Shown in pieces: positions 1 through 7,768 of a stretch of DNA of 42,434 bases; position 1 is the first letter of the stretch; every line of letters starts with the position of its first letter. Below the pieces are notes generated by a model that did not search any database, was not told the DNA's origin, and saw only the letters and a program-made list of their open reading frames with translations. Made by a program: the position numbers and the translations under genes. The stretch comes from Actinomycetes bacterium (GTDB taxonomy: Bacteria; Actinomycetota; Actinomycetes; Actinomycetales; Dermatophilaceae), in contig JAKOPT010000162.1 in the NCBI GenBank assembly GCA_029778715.1, positions 1 to 42,434 on the forward strand. Reading direction: 5' to 3'.

Positions 1-270
1 CGACGGGGAACACCGCAACACCAACGCCAACTGCGACCCGATCGACCGCGACGCTTTCCCAGGGTCACCCCCAGCCTGGACATGGGCGCACCGCTGCGAG
101 GTATCGAAGGCTTCGGTGACCCGCACCTGCGCCGCCGTGGTGACCGCTTTCAACTCTTCGAGGGCACCAATCAACGCCAGCCGGTCCGTGTCCGACAACC
201 CCTCCCCGGTGATGTTCGACAGCACGGCCCGCACCCTGGTGAGGGGTTCGAGGGTGGTGGTTGTCGACAT
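1..270 (-). CDS. DUF222-domain protein (13E12-type HNH endonuclease family), N-terminal fragment
   Basis: The reverse strand is open from an ATG at 270 to the window edge (90 codons, no stop). The translation begins MSTTTTLEPLTRV and continues with RLALIGALEELKAVTTAAQ, then RVTEAFDTSQRCA. This is the typical opening of actinobacterial DUF222 proteins, which usually end in an HNH nuclease domain; that part lies outside the window. The family includes the 13E12 repeat proteins of mycobacteria; its cellular role is not settled, and DNA cleavage is inferred from the HNH motif of full-length members. The gene-free stretch upstream (271-729) carries two copies of a structured repeat also found beside the other DUF222 fragment at the right end. 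No TATGCCG motif occurs in this fragment, unlike most of the window. Identification rests on the N-terminal pattern only. Confidence 0.75.
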   Translation of the reverse strand, partial: MSTTTTLEPLTRVRAVLSNITGEGLSDTDRLALIGALEELKAVTTAAQVRVTEAFDTSQRCAHVQAGGDPGKASRSIGSQLALVLRCSPS

Positions 271-368
271 ACTTCATCGTACACCCGTACCCAATCTAAA
301 GCAACCCTTTGGGGAGGGTAATTCTGTTGCATGTCAAGTCTCTTCCGCTGAAACGAAGTCTCCCATCG

Positions 369-410
369 GCCCCCTGGGATCGGGTCTCCACCGACCCGGG
401 ATCGGGGGCC
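369..410. repeat. Large imperfect stem-loop upstream of the DUF222 gene
   Basis: GGCCCC at 369-374 and GATCGGGTC just after it face GACCCGGGATC and GGGGGCC across a 6-base centre (TCCACC). The dyad is GC-rich and imperfect. It lies in the stretch 271-729, in which I see no convincing gene. It could be a transcript structure or part of the repeat unit that follows. Confidence 0.45.
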
Positions 411-440
411 TGCGGTGGGGCCCCACGGGTGAGGCTCGGG

Positions 441-510
441 CGGGAAAGGGACACTCCGCACCCGAACATTCGGGGTGCGAAGTGGACGTGAGGCACTTCA
501 GGCGGGAAAG
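441..510 (+). repeat. Structured ~73-base repeat, copy L1
   Basis: The copy begins and ends with GCGGGAAAGG. Inside are two short hairpins: CGCACCC facing GGGTGCG around an AT-richer loop, then GAAGTG facing CACTTC. The same order of blocks recurs at 617-690 and, inverted, at 40857-40929. Each copy is next to a DUF222 gene fragment. No reading frame is shared by the copies, so the conserved feature is the structure and sequence rather than a protein. Confidence 0.75.
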
Positions 511-616
511 GATGGACAGGTGAGGCCAGAGCACGCGCCGCATCCGGGATTGGGTCTGCCGCTGAGCCGAGATCAGGTTGGGTGCGTGTCGGTGGCGGCT
601 CACCGATGAACTTGGC

Positions 617-690
617 GTGGGAAAGGGGCACTTCGCACCCGAACAGTTGGGGTGCGAACTGGACGTTAGCCACTTCAGGCGGGAAAGGGG
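617..690 (+). repeat. Structured ~73-base repeat, copy L2
   Basis: Second direct copy, 176 bases downstream of L1. It has the same flanking GGGAAAGG blocks, the CGCACCC...GGGTGCG hairpin and the CACTTCAGGCGGGAAAGG end. A GACGGGTGAGG-like block follows both L1 and L2, which suggests the true repeat unit is somewhat longer than the conserved core. It sits about 40 bases upstream of the tetR promoter. Confidence 0.75.
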
Positions 691-729
691 AGACGGGTGA
701 GGTGCCTCGCCAGGGAACTCGGCACCGGC

Positions 730-758
730 TTGTGAGTGAGCACTCACTCATCTAGGGT
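730..758 (+). promoter_or_regulatory. tetR-ABC promoter with TetR-type operator
   Basis: TTGTGA (730-735) and TAGGGT (753-758) are 17 bases apart and form a good actinobacterial -35/-10 pair. The dyad TGAGTGAG-CA-CTCACTCA at 733-750 fills the spacer, with 8-base arms. The -10 box ends 7 bases before the GTG at 766, so the transcript probably starts at or next to the start codon (leaderless). Autorepression by the downstream TetR protein is the natural reading; the binding itself is inferred. Confidence 0.75.
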
Positions 759-765
759 ATGTCGC

Positions 766-1335
766 GTGACTCCTCGCGCGCCCGCGCTCACCCCCGACGA
801 ACGCCGCCAGGCGCTCATCGAGGCGACCCTGCCGCTCGTCCTCGACCACGGTCGGTCGGTCACGACTCGGCAGATCGCCGAGGCGGCCGGGGTCGCCGAG
901 GGCACGATCTTCCGGGTCTTTAACACCAAGGACGACTTGGTGGACGCCGCAGTCGCCGAAGCCTTCGACATGGAGCCTTACGTGCGCGCCGTCGAGAGCC
1001 TCGACCGCACCGGCGGCCTCGACGAGGTGGTCACGCGCGCCGCCCAGGTCATGCTCGACCGGTTCCAGCACGTCTTCCGGCTGCTCGCCGTGCTCGGCCA
1101 CGACGGAGTTCCGCGCAAGCAACACCCGGAAGGCTGGCGCGAGCGCATCGGCGCGGCACACCGGGAGCTGCTCGCGGCATACGCCGAGGAATTGCGGGTG
1201 ACCCCGCGCGAACTCATGCGCTACGTTCGGCTGTTGGCCTTCGGCAGCACCAACCCACACGTCAACGACGGCCCGCCGCTGACCGCCGCCGATATCACCG
1301 CCCTCGTCCTCGACGGCGCCCGAAAGGATCGCTGA
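766..1335 (+). CDS. TetR family transcriptional regulator of the adjacent ABC exporter
   Basis: A 189-residue protein. The N-terminus holds a TetR helix-turn-helix, with ATLPLVLDHGRSVTTRQIA leading into EAAGVAEGTIFRVFNTKDDL, at about residues 17-60. The C-terminal ligand domain is family-variable. I chose the GTG at 766 because it follows a TAGGGT -10 box by 7 bases and removes an unlikely Cys-containing N-terminus; an in-frame GTG at 736 would place the start inside the operator. The stop at 1335 is 4 bases before the ABC gene, so the three genes form an operon. It probably represses its own operon through the dyad at 733-750 and is released by an exported compound. The inducer cannot be read from the sequence. 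Confidence 0.88.
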   Translation: MTPRAPALTPDERRQALIEATLPLVLDHGRSVTTRQIAEAAGVAEGTIFRVFNTKDDLVDAAVAEAFDMEPYVRAVESLDRTGGLDEVVTRAAQVMLDRFQHVFRLLAVLGHDGVPRKQHPEGWRERIGAAHRELLAAYAEELRVTPRELMRYVRLLAFGSTNPHVNDGPPLTAADITALVLDGARKDR

Positions 1336-1339
1336 CCTG

Positions 1340-3103
1340 ATGCTTTGGACCCTGATCCGCACGCACTTGCGACCGTATGCCGGTGCCGTCAGTGCCGTTG
1401 TCGTCCTCCAGTTCGCGGCGACCGTGACGAGCCTCTACCTGCCCTCCCTCAACGGGCAGATCATCGACAAGGGGGTGGCGCAGGGCGACACCGGCTTCAT
1501 CCTGCGCACCGGCGGGATCATGCTCGCCGTCACCCTTGTCAACATCCTCGCGACCGTCGGGGTGGCCCGGGGTGCGGCGGCCGCATCGGCGGGGGTGGCG
1601 CGCGACCTGCGCGGTGAGGTGTTCGAGACGGTGGGCGACTTCTCGGCCCAGGAGGTGTCGCGGTTCGGGGCGGCGACGCTCATCTCGCGGAACACCAACG
1701 ACGTCCAGCAGGTCCAGCAGGTGCTCAACATGGGCCTGATGTTCATGGTGTCGATCCCGATCATGATGGTCGGGGGCATCATCATGGCCCTGCGGGAAGA
1801 CCTCGGCCTCTCGTGGTTGGTTGCGGTCGCGGTGCCGCTGCTCGGGGTCATCGTCGGGTTCGTCGTGTCGCGGATGCTGCCCTGGTTCCGGAAGATGCAG
1901 GAGTCGGTCGACGCGGTCAACCGGGTGCTGCGCGAACAGATCACCGGCATCCGGGTGGTGCGCGCCTTCGTGCGCGAGCCGTTCGAGGAGGCGCGTTTCG
2001 ACGAGGCCAACCGCACCTACACGGGCACGGCCCTGGCCGTCGGGCGGCTCTTCGCCTTGGTCTTCCCGCTCGTCATGCTCGTCTTCAACGTCTCCTCGGT
2101 GGCGGTGCTCTGGTTCGGGTCGCACCGGGTGGACTCCGGGGACATGCAGGTGGGGGCCCTGACGGCGTTCATGACCTACCTCATCCAGATCCTCATGTCG
2201 GTGATGATGGGCGTGATGATGTCGATGATGATCCCGCGGGCGTCGGTGTCGGCGGGTCGTATCGACGAGGTGCTCGCCACCCGACCCAGCGTCGTGGAGA
2301 CGCCCGCGCCGGTGGCCCTGCCGGGGCAGGCGACAGGCGCGAAGGCCGCCTCGGGCCAGCGCCTCGACGTCGCCTTCCAGGACGTCGTCTTCGCCTACCC
2401 CGGCGCCGATGTGCCGGTGCTGCAGGGCATTTCGTTTACCGCCCAGCCGGGGGAGGTGACCGCGATCGTCGGCTCGACCGGGGCCGGCAAGACGACCCTG
2501 GTCGACCTCGTCCCGCGCCTCTACGACGTGACCGGTGGCTCGGTCCGCCTCGGCGGGGTGGATGTGCGCGACGTCGCCCTCGATGACCTGTGGGACCGCA
2601 TCGGCCTGGTCCCCCAGAAACCGTTCCTCTTCTCCGGCACGGTGGCGAGCAACCTGCGCTACGGCGATCCCGACGCCACCGACGAGGCCCTCTGGGCGGC
2701 GTTGCGGGTCGCCCAAGCCGATGACTTCGTGCGGGCCATGCCCGGCGAACTCGAGGCCGAGATTTCCCAGGGCGGCGGCAACGTCTCCGGGGGACAACGT
2801 CAACGCCTCGCCATCGCGCGCGCCCTTGTGCGCCGCCCCGAGATCTACCTCTTCGACGACTCCTTCTCGGCCCTCGACGTCGCCACCGACGCCCGGTTGC
2901 GGGCCGCCCTCAAACCCTGGACCGCCGACGCGGTCGTCCTCGTCGTCGCCCAGCGCGTCTCGAGCATCATCGACGCCGACCGGATCATCGTCTTGGAGGA
3001 CGGCAAGGTGGTCGGGAGCGGACGGCATACCGACCTCTTGGCGACCTGCACGGAGTATGCCGAAATCGTTGCCTCCCAGGCGGTTCGGGAGGAGGCAGCA
3101 TGA
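1340..3103 (+). CDS. ABC exporter half-transporter with degenerate ATPase site (heterodimer subunit 1)
   Basis: A 587-residue type-I exporter half: N-terminal six-helix membrane domain, then a nucleotide-binding domain. Walker A (GSTGAGKTT) starts near residue 378 and a canonical signature SGGQ is at about 483-486. The catalytic Glu after Walker B is Asp (LFDDSFSALD, D507) and the switch His is Gln (VAQRVSS, Q538). These are the substitutions seen in one subunit of heterodimeric exporters such as TM287/288. The next gene supplies the complementary subunit and overlaps by 4 bases (ATGA). The complex is expected in the cytoplasmic membrane, exporting a drug or lipid-like substrate that the TetR protein senses; the substrate is unknown. 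Confidence 0.9.
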   Translation: MLWTLIRTHLRPYAGAVSAVVVLQFAATVTSLYLPSLNGQIIDKGVAQGDTGFILRTGGIMLAVTLVNILATVGVARGAAAASAGVARDLRGEVFETVGDFSAQEVSRFGAATLISRNTNDVQQVQQVLNMGLMFMVSIPIMMVGGIIMALREDLGLSWLVAVAVPLLGVIVGFVVSRMLPWFRKMQESVDAVNRVLREQITGIRVVRAFVREPFEEARFDEANRTYTGTALAVGRLFALVFPLVMLVFNVSSVAVLWFGSHRVDSGDMQVGALTAFMTYLIQILMSVMMGVMMSMMIPRASVSAGRIDEVLATRPSVVETPAPVALPGQATGAKAASGQRLDVAFQDVVFAYPGADVPVLQGISFTAQPGEVTAIVGSTGAGKTTLVDLVPRLYDVTGGSVRLGGVDVRDVALDDLWDRIGLVPQKPFLFSGTVASNLRYGDPDATDEALWAALRVAQADDFVRAMPGELEAEISQGGGNVSGGQRQRLAIARALVRRPEIYLFDDSFSALDVATDARLRAALKPWTADAVVLVVAQRVSSIIDADRIIVLEDGKVVGSGRHTDLLATCTEYAEIVASQAVREEAA

Positions 3104-5088
3104 GCGACCGGATCCTCTCCGAGGAAGAGAAGGCCGCCCAGGCGCGGCGCGGACCCGCCGGCGGCGCCCAGCGCGGCGGCCCACCCCACATGCGGATGGG
3201 GCAGCCGACCGAGAAGTCCATCACCTTCGTCCCGTCGGCCAAGCGGTTGCTCGGGCTCATGGCTCCGGACAAGGTGACCGTGTGGGTGGCCCTCGGGTTC
3301 GCCCTCGTCAGTGTCGTCCTCAACGCCCTCGGGCCGCGGATCCTCGGGCACGCGACCGACCTCATCTTCTCCGGGCTGTTCAGCAAGCGGATCCCGCCGG
3401 GCGTCACCCAGGCGCAGGCCGTCGCCAAACTGCGGGCCGCCGGGCAGGACCGGCTCGCCGACATGCTCGCCGCGATGGACCACGTCCGCCCCGGGCTCGG
3501 CGTCGACTTCGGCGCCGTCGGCCGAGTGTTGCTGCTGGCCTTGGGCCTGTATGCCGTGGCCAGCCTGCTCTCGTATGTCCAGACCCGCATCATCGTCCGG
3601 GTCGTCAACGCCGCGGTCTATCGGTTGCGCCGCGATGTCGAGGCCAAGTTGGGGCGGCTGCCGCTGTCCTACTTCGACACCCAGCCGCGCGGCGAACTGC
3701 TCAGCCGGGTGACCAACGACATCGACAACATCGCCCAAAGCCTCCAGCAGACCCTCTCCCAGTTGCTCACCTCGATCCTCACGGTGATTGCGATGCTCAC
3801 CATGATGTTCTGGGTCTCGCCGCTGCTCGCGATCATCGCGCTCGTCACCATCCCGGTGTCCGTGGGCATCACGGCCGTCATCGGCAAACGCTCGCAAGCG
3901 CATTTCGTCCAGCAATGGGCCTCGACCGGGCAGGTCAACTCGATCGTCGAGGAAACCTTCAGCGGTCACGGCCTGGTCAAGGTGTTCGGGCAGCGCGCGG
4001 CGCTCGGGCGCCGGTTCCGGGAGGTCAATGAGGAACTGCGGGACTCCAGTTTCGGGGCGCAGTTCATCAGCGGCCTCATCATGCCGATGATGATGTTCGT
4101 CGGGAACCTCAACTACGTGATCATCGCCGTCGTCGGTGGGTTGCGGGTGGCCTCGGGGTCGATGAGCATCGGGGATGTCCAGGCGTTCATCCAGTACTCG
4201 CGCCAGTTCACCCAGCCGCTCACCCAGGTGGCCTCGATGGCCAACCTCATGCAGAGCGGGGTGGCCTCGGCCGAGCGCGTATTCGATGTCCTCGACGCCG
4301 AGGAGCAGGTGCCCGACCCGGTCGCGGCGGCCTCGCTCGTCGACCCGCATGGGCTGGTCGCCTTCGAGAACGTGAGCTTCTCCTACACCCCCGACAAGCC
4401 GCTCATCGAGGACCTCAACTTGAGCGTGCGCCCGGGTCAGACGGTGGCCATCGTCGGCCCGACCGGCGCCGGCAAGACCACCCTGGTCAACCTCATCATG
4501 CGCTTCTACGAGGTCAACTCGGGGCGGATCACCATCGACGGTGTCGACATCACCGACCTCACCCGCGACGACCTGCGTGGTCATATCGGGATGGTGCTGC
4601 AGGACACCTGGCTGTTCGCGGGCACCATCCGCGACAACATCGCCTATGGCCGCCCCGACGCCACCGAGGCGGAGATCCTGGAAGCCGCGCGCGCGACCTA
4701 CGTCGACCGGTTCGTCCACTCCCTCCCCGACGGCTACGACACGCTGCTCGACTCCGAGGCGAGCAACATCAGTGCCGGCGAGAAGCAACTCGTGACGATC
4801 GCCCGGGCCTTCGTCTCCGACCCGGCGCTGCTCATCCTCGACGAGGCGACAAGCTCGGTCGACACCCGCACCGAACTGCTCGTCCAACACGCGATGCGAG
4901 CCTTGCGGGCCGACCGGACGAGTTTCGTCATCGCCCACCGGCTCTCCACGATCCGGGACGCCGACCTCATCCTCGTCATGGAGGACGGCCGAATCGTCGA
5001 GCACGGCAGCCATGCCGAACTGCTCGAGCGCGGTGGCGCTTTCGCGCGTTTGTATGCCGCGCAGTTCGCGGGTGCCGCGACCGACTGA
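3100..5088 (+). CDS. ABC exporter half-transporter with canonical catalytic residues (heterodimer subunit 2)
   Basis: A 662-residue partner of the preceding gene. It has a longer cytoplasmic N-terminus (about 45 residues, rich in Gly, Arg and Pro) before the membrane domain. Walker A (GPTGAGKTT) starts near residue 453. Walker B carries the catalytic Glu (LILDEATSSVD, E582) and the switch His is present (IAHRLSTI, H613). The signature is ISAGE (557-561) instead of LSGGQ. In the dimer this altered signature faces the degenerate Walker site of subunit 1, leaving one competent ATPase site. The start codon overlaps the previous stop by 4 bases. It is the last gene of the tetR operon; the B12-domain gene converges after 20 bases. 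Confidence 0.9.
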   Translation: MSDRILSEEEKAAQARRGPAGGAQRGGPPHMRMGQPTEKSITFVPSAKRLLGLMAPDKVTVWVALGFALVSVVLNALGPRILGHATDLIFSGLFSKRIPPGVTQAQAVAKLRAAGQDRLADMLAAMDHVRPGLGVDFGAVGRVLLLALGLYAVASLLSYVQTRIIVRVVNAAVYRLRRDVEAKLGRLPLSYFDTQPRGELLSRVTNDIDNIAQSLQQTLSQLLTSILTVIAMLTMMFWVSPLLAIIALVTIPVSVGITAVIGKRSQAHFVQQWASTGQVNSIVEETFSGHGLVKVFGQRAALGRRFREVNEELRDSSFGAQFISGLIMPMMMFVGNLNYVIIAVVGGLRVASGSMSIGDVQAFIQYSRQFTQPLTQVASMANLMQSGVASAERVFDVLDAEEQVPDPVAAASLVDPHGLVAFENVSFSYTPDKPLIEDLNLSVRPGQTVAIVGPTGAGKTTLVNLIMRFYEVNSGRITIDGVDITDLTRDDLRGHIGMVLQDTWLFAGTIRDNIAYGRPDATEAEILEAARATYVDRFVHSLPDGYDTLLDSEASNISAGEKQLVTIARAFVSDPALLILDEATSSVDTRTELLVQHAMRALRADRTSFVIAHRLSTIRDADLILVMEDGRIVEHGSHAELLERGGAFARLYAAQFAGAATD

Positions 5089-5108
5089 CCCCGCCCGGGC
5101 CGGCCGGC

Positions 5109-5789
5109 CTACCTCGTCGCCGGCGCCTGCTCGTCGAGGAGCCGCACCGCCGCGACGACGTCGGCGGGCAGCAGTTGGGCCTGCACGTCGAGGGCCAGGG
5201 CCTCGGTCGCGCCGGGGCCGCCGAGGGCCACCCGCCACTGCCGGGCGAGGTGGCGCAGCGGCGTGGCGATCGACTCGAAGGCCGTGACGCGGGTCGCCGA
5301 GAGGACCACGAGCGTTGGTTCGAGGAACCGGCACGCCTTGGCGAGCGCCGGCAGCGGGGTCTCGCCCCCGAGGAAGCGCACCTGCCAGCCGTGCTCGCCC
5401 AAGAGCACCGCGAGGCAGAGCAGGGGGATGTCGTGGCGCTCGTTGGGCGGGCAGGCCAGCACCGCGCTCGGGCCCGAGGGGTGCGACGAGGCCACCGCGA
5501 GCGCGGCGAGCCGGTTGCGCACCAGGTGGCTGGCGAAATGCTCGTGGGCGACGGTGAATTCGCCCCTCTCCCACCGGGCGCCGAGTTCGGCGAGCAACGG
5601 CATGGCGACCTCGCCGATGAACGTCTCCAGGTCGACTCCTGCGGACACCTCGTCGAGCAACGACTCGGTGCGGACCTGGTCGAAGTCGTAGATCGCGCCG
5701 AGCACGCGCCGCAAAACGTCGCCGATGGCGTCCTCATCCCAGCCAGAACGCGACTCCGCAGGCTCCAGCACGGCCGAGGAGGGGCTCAT
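5109..5789 (-). CDS. Stand-alone CarH/LitR-type B12-binding photosensory domain protein lacking a DNA-binding domain
   Basis: A 226-residue protein. It has the Wx9EH signature of the CarH/LitR photoreceptor (W73, then E83-H84 in ERGEFTVAHEH), followed by a cobalamin domain with ExHxxP (E117, H119 in NERHDIPLL; CarH has ExHxxG), LSATR and GGPGA. In CarH these residues hold adenosylcobalamin, and light breaks the Co-C bond to release the tetramer from DNA. There is no MerR helix-turn-helix, and an in-frame stop lies three codons upstream of the ATG, so the start was not simply missed. GAGGAGG is only one base from this ATG, which is tight, so a slightly later start is possible. It is divergent from the oxidoreductase gene across a region with 11-base repeats. 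Cofactor binding and light sensing are inferences from the motifs. Confidence 0.8.
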   Translation of the reverse strand: MSPSSAVLEPAESRSGWDEDAIGDVLRRVLGAIYDFDQVRTESLLDEVSAGVDLETFIGEVAMPLLAELGARWERGEFTVAHEHFASHLVRNRLAALAVASSHPSGPSAVLACPPNERHDIPLLCLAVLLGEHGWQVRFLGGETPLPALAKACRFLEPTLVVLSATRVTAFESIATPLRHLARQWRVALGGPGATEALALDVQAQLLPADVVAAVRLLDEQAPATR

Positions 5790-5819
5790 GCCTCCTCAGC
5801 GTAGAGAGCCTGGCAGCAC

Positions 5820-5854
5820 TTGACAAACCTTCGACAAACCTTCGACACTGGGAG
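5820..5854 (+). promoter_or_regulatory. Three 11-base direct repeats overlapping a TTGACA -35 element
   Basis: GACAAACCTTC at 5822 and 5833 and GACACTGGGAG at 5844 are spaced exactly 11 bases apart. In each the pattern TnnACA is conserved. The first includes TTGACA (5820-5825), a consensus -35; GACACT at 5844-5849 is a possible -10 with an 18-base spacer. As I recall it, CarH-type operators are also 11-base direct repeats over a -35 box. The region lies between the B12-sensor gene and the oxidoreductase gene. Regulator identity is inferred. Confidence 0.55.
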
Positions 5855-5912
5855 TGATCCGTCGGGCTCGCCCCCGTCGCCGTCCCCACCGAACGCCCGC
5901 AGGAGTGAGCCC

Positions 5913-6980
5913 ATGCCGACCGCCCACAGCCCCACGCCCGCCACCGAAGCCCAGCCCCGCGGCATACCGGCTCAAGAGCCGCGCCTGGCGCTGGTGACCG
6001 GGGCGTCGGGCTATGTCGGGACCCGGCTCGTGCCGGCCCTCCTCAAGGCCGGGTATGCCGTCCGCGTCCTCGCCCGCGACGCCTCCCGGGTCTTCGCTCG
6101 CGGCTGGGCCGACGACGTCGAGATCGTGGAGGGGGACGTGGGCGTCGACGCGGACCTAGCGCGGGCCTGCGAGGGGGTCGAGGTCGCCTACTACCTCATC
6201 CACTCGATGGACGGCGAGGGCGATTTCGTCGAACGGGACCGCGAGATGGCGATCGCCTTTTCGACCGCGGCCCGGGAGGCGGGGGTGGGGCGCATCGTCT
6301 ACCTGTCGGGGCTGCACCCGGACGGGCCGCTCTCGGACCACCTCGCCTCGCGCGTCGAGGTCGGCGAGGTGCTCATGGCCAGCGGGGTGCCGACCGCGGT
6401 CCTGCAGGCGGCCATGGTCGTCGGGAGCGGCTCGGCGTCGTTCGAGATGCTCCGCCACCTCACCCACCGGTTGCCCGTCATGATTACCCCGGCGTGGCTC
6501 GAGCACCGGATCCAGCCGATCGCCATCGCCGATGTGTTGCACGCGCTCGTCGTCGCTGCGGCCCTGCCTCCCGAGGTCAATCGCGCCTTCGACATCGCTG
6601 GCCCGGACGTGTTGAGTTATCGCGAGATGATCCAGAAGTTCGCCGAACTCTCCGGGATGCGCCAGCGGGTCATCGTGCCGGTGCCGCTGCTCACCCCCTA
6701 CCTCGCGAGCCACTGGATCGGGTTGGTCACGCCGGTGCCCACCGGGTTGGCCAAGCCGCTCGTCGGCAGCCTGCTCCACGAGGTGGTCGCCACCGAGGAC
6801 GACCTCGCGGCCTACGGCGGTCGGACGCGGGCGGCATACCTCACCTTCGAGGAGTCGGCCCGGGCCGCCCTGGCCCACCCGGCTGGGAGCGAGCGTGACC
6901 TACCCGAGCCCGGGGACTGCGACCCGGCCCAGTTGACCGCGGCCGACCCGTCGTGGGCCGGTCCGCGGGGCTGGTGGTGA
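5913..6980 (+). CDS. NAD(P)-binding Rossmann protein, NmrA/atypical SDR family
   Basis: A 355-residue protein. The nucleotide-binding motif TGASGYVGTRL lies near residues 30-40 after a Pro/Ala-rich leader. Further family marks are YYLIHSMDGEGDF and a GRIVYLSGL strand. Proteins of this kind are called NAD(P)H-binding or SDR-like; substrates are generally unknown, and the lack of a clear YxxxK pair argues for an atypical SDR. The ATG at 5913 was chosen because AGGAG lies 9 bases upstream; the longer frame from 5820 would begin inside the promoter repeats. The CPBP protease follows after 4 bases, so the two are probably cotranscribed from the divergent region shared with the B12-sensor gene. Confidence 0.8.
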   Translation: MPTAHSPTPATEAQPRGIPAQEPRLALVTGASGYVGTRLVPALLKAGYAVRVLARDASRVFARGWADDVEIVEGDVGVDADLARACEGVEVAYYLIHSMDGEGDFVERDREMAIAFSTAAREAGVGRIVYLSGLHPDGPLSDHLASRVEVGEVLMASGVPTAVLQAAMVVGSGSASFEMLRHLTHRLPVMITPAWLEHRIQPIAIADVLHALVVAAALPPEVNRAFDIAGPDVLSYREMIQKFAELSGMRQRVIVPVPLLTPYLASHWIGLVTPVPTGLAKPLVGSLLHEVVATEDDLAAYGGRTRAAYLTFEESARAALAHPAGSERDLPEPGDCDPAQLTAADPSWAGPRGWW

Positions 6981-6984
6981 GCCG

Positions 6985-7713
6985 GTGATGACCCCGGCAG
7001 GTGGCGGGGCGCGGTGGCGGTATTGGGCTCGCTCGGGGTGGATTGCCGCCGCGCCCGAGGTACTCGAACCCCCCGCGCTCTTGCGTCGCCGCCGCCGTGT
7101 CGCCCTCCTCACCCTCGTCGTCGGGGCGCTCGTCCTCGCCTGGACGCTTCGCCTGGAACCGGGCAGCCCGGCCTTCTACGGCGGCACCCTCGCGCTTGCC
7201 TGCGTGTGGGCGCTCGGGGCCATGCTGTCCGGGCCCTTGCATCTGGGGCGGATGCCGTCGGGCACCGGTCAGGGGGCGCGCCCGGTGTGGTCCGCCCTCG
7301 TCGTCGGGGTCGCGTTACTTGCCCTCTTCCTCCTCGGCGCGCTCCTCGTCGCCCGCATCCCCCTCCTCCGGGAGCCGGTCGACGCCCTCCTCGCGCACGC
7401 CCGGTACGGCTCGCTGCCGCTCGTGGCGCTCCTCACGGCACTCAACGGGGTCGCCGAAGAGGTGTTCTTCCGGGGGGCTTTGTATGCCGCCTCCCCGCTG
7501 CGGTATGCCGTCCCGCTCACGACGGTCGTGTATGCCGCGGTCACCGCTGGTGCGGGTGTGCCGCTGCTCGTGTTCGCGGCGCTCGTCCTCGGGGTGGTCA
7601 CGGCCCTGCAACGACGCGCCACCGGCGGCATCCTCGCGCCGTGCCTCACCCATCTCGTGTGGTCGCTGGGGATGCTTTTCCTGCTCCCGCCGTTGCTGTC
7701 CTTGGCTTCCTGA
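6985..7713 (+). CDS. CPBP family intramembrane metalloprotease
   Basis: A 242-residue hydrophobic protein with several membrane segments. The CPBP/Abi motif EExxxR is seen in GVAEEVFFRGALYA (E158, E159, R163), and a later conserved His is in CLTHLVWSLG (H223). The middle FxxxH motif of the family is not obvious. Family members include type II CAAX-prenyl proteases and bacteriocin-immunity proteins; the substrate here cannot be predicted. The start is GTG at 6985 or ATG at 6988, 4 to 7 bases after the oxidoreductase stop, so it is an operon partner. A 46-base inverted-repeat element lies directly downstream and separates it from the convergent ureohydrolase gene. Confidence 0.78.
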   Translation: MMTPAGGGARWRYWARSGWIAAAPEVLEPPALLRRRRRVALLTLVVGALVLAWTLRLEPGSPAFYGGTLALACVWALGAMLSGPLHLGRMPSGTGQGARPVWSALVVGVALLALFLLGALLVARIPLLREPVDALLAHARYGSLPLVALLTALNGVAEEVFFRGALYAASPLRYAVPLTTVVYAAVTAGAGVPLLVFAALVLGVVTALQRRATGGILAPCLTHLVWSLGMLFLLPPLLSLAS

Positions 7714-7722
7714 CCCCCACCC

Positions 7723-7768
7723 ATTCGAGGTAAAAACGCCGCTGGATCCGTGCGTTATTACCTCGAAT
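7723..7768. repeat. 46-base inverted-repeat element, copy E1
   Basis: The ends are ATTCGAGGTAA and TTACCTCGAAT. The stem is 17 pairs with one A-A mismatch, and the central loop contains GGATCC. It lies between two convergent genes, so it may act as a bidirectional terminator. The ureohydrolase gene ends inside it: its last codons (DSR, stop) are the right arm read on the minus strand. Confidence 0.85.

Noticed and set aside
2845..5574. Long minus-strand frame (909 codons) opposite the ABC exporter
   Set aside because: It lies opposite a fully motif-supported ABC gene and part of the B12-sensor gene, and shows no domain. Long antisense frames are expected at this GC content. The same holds for minus-strand frames at 1295-3184, 12011-13963, 26039-28015 and 34428-36452.
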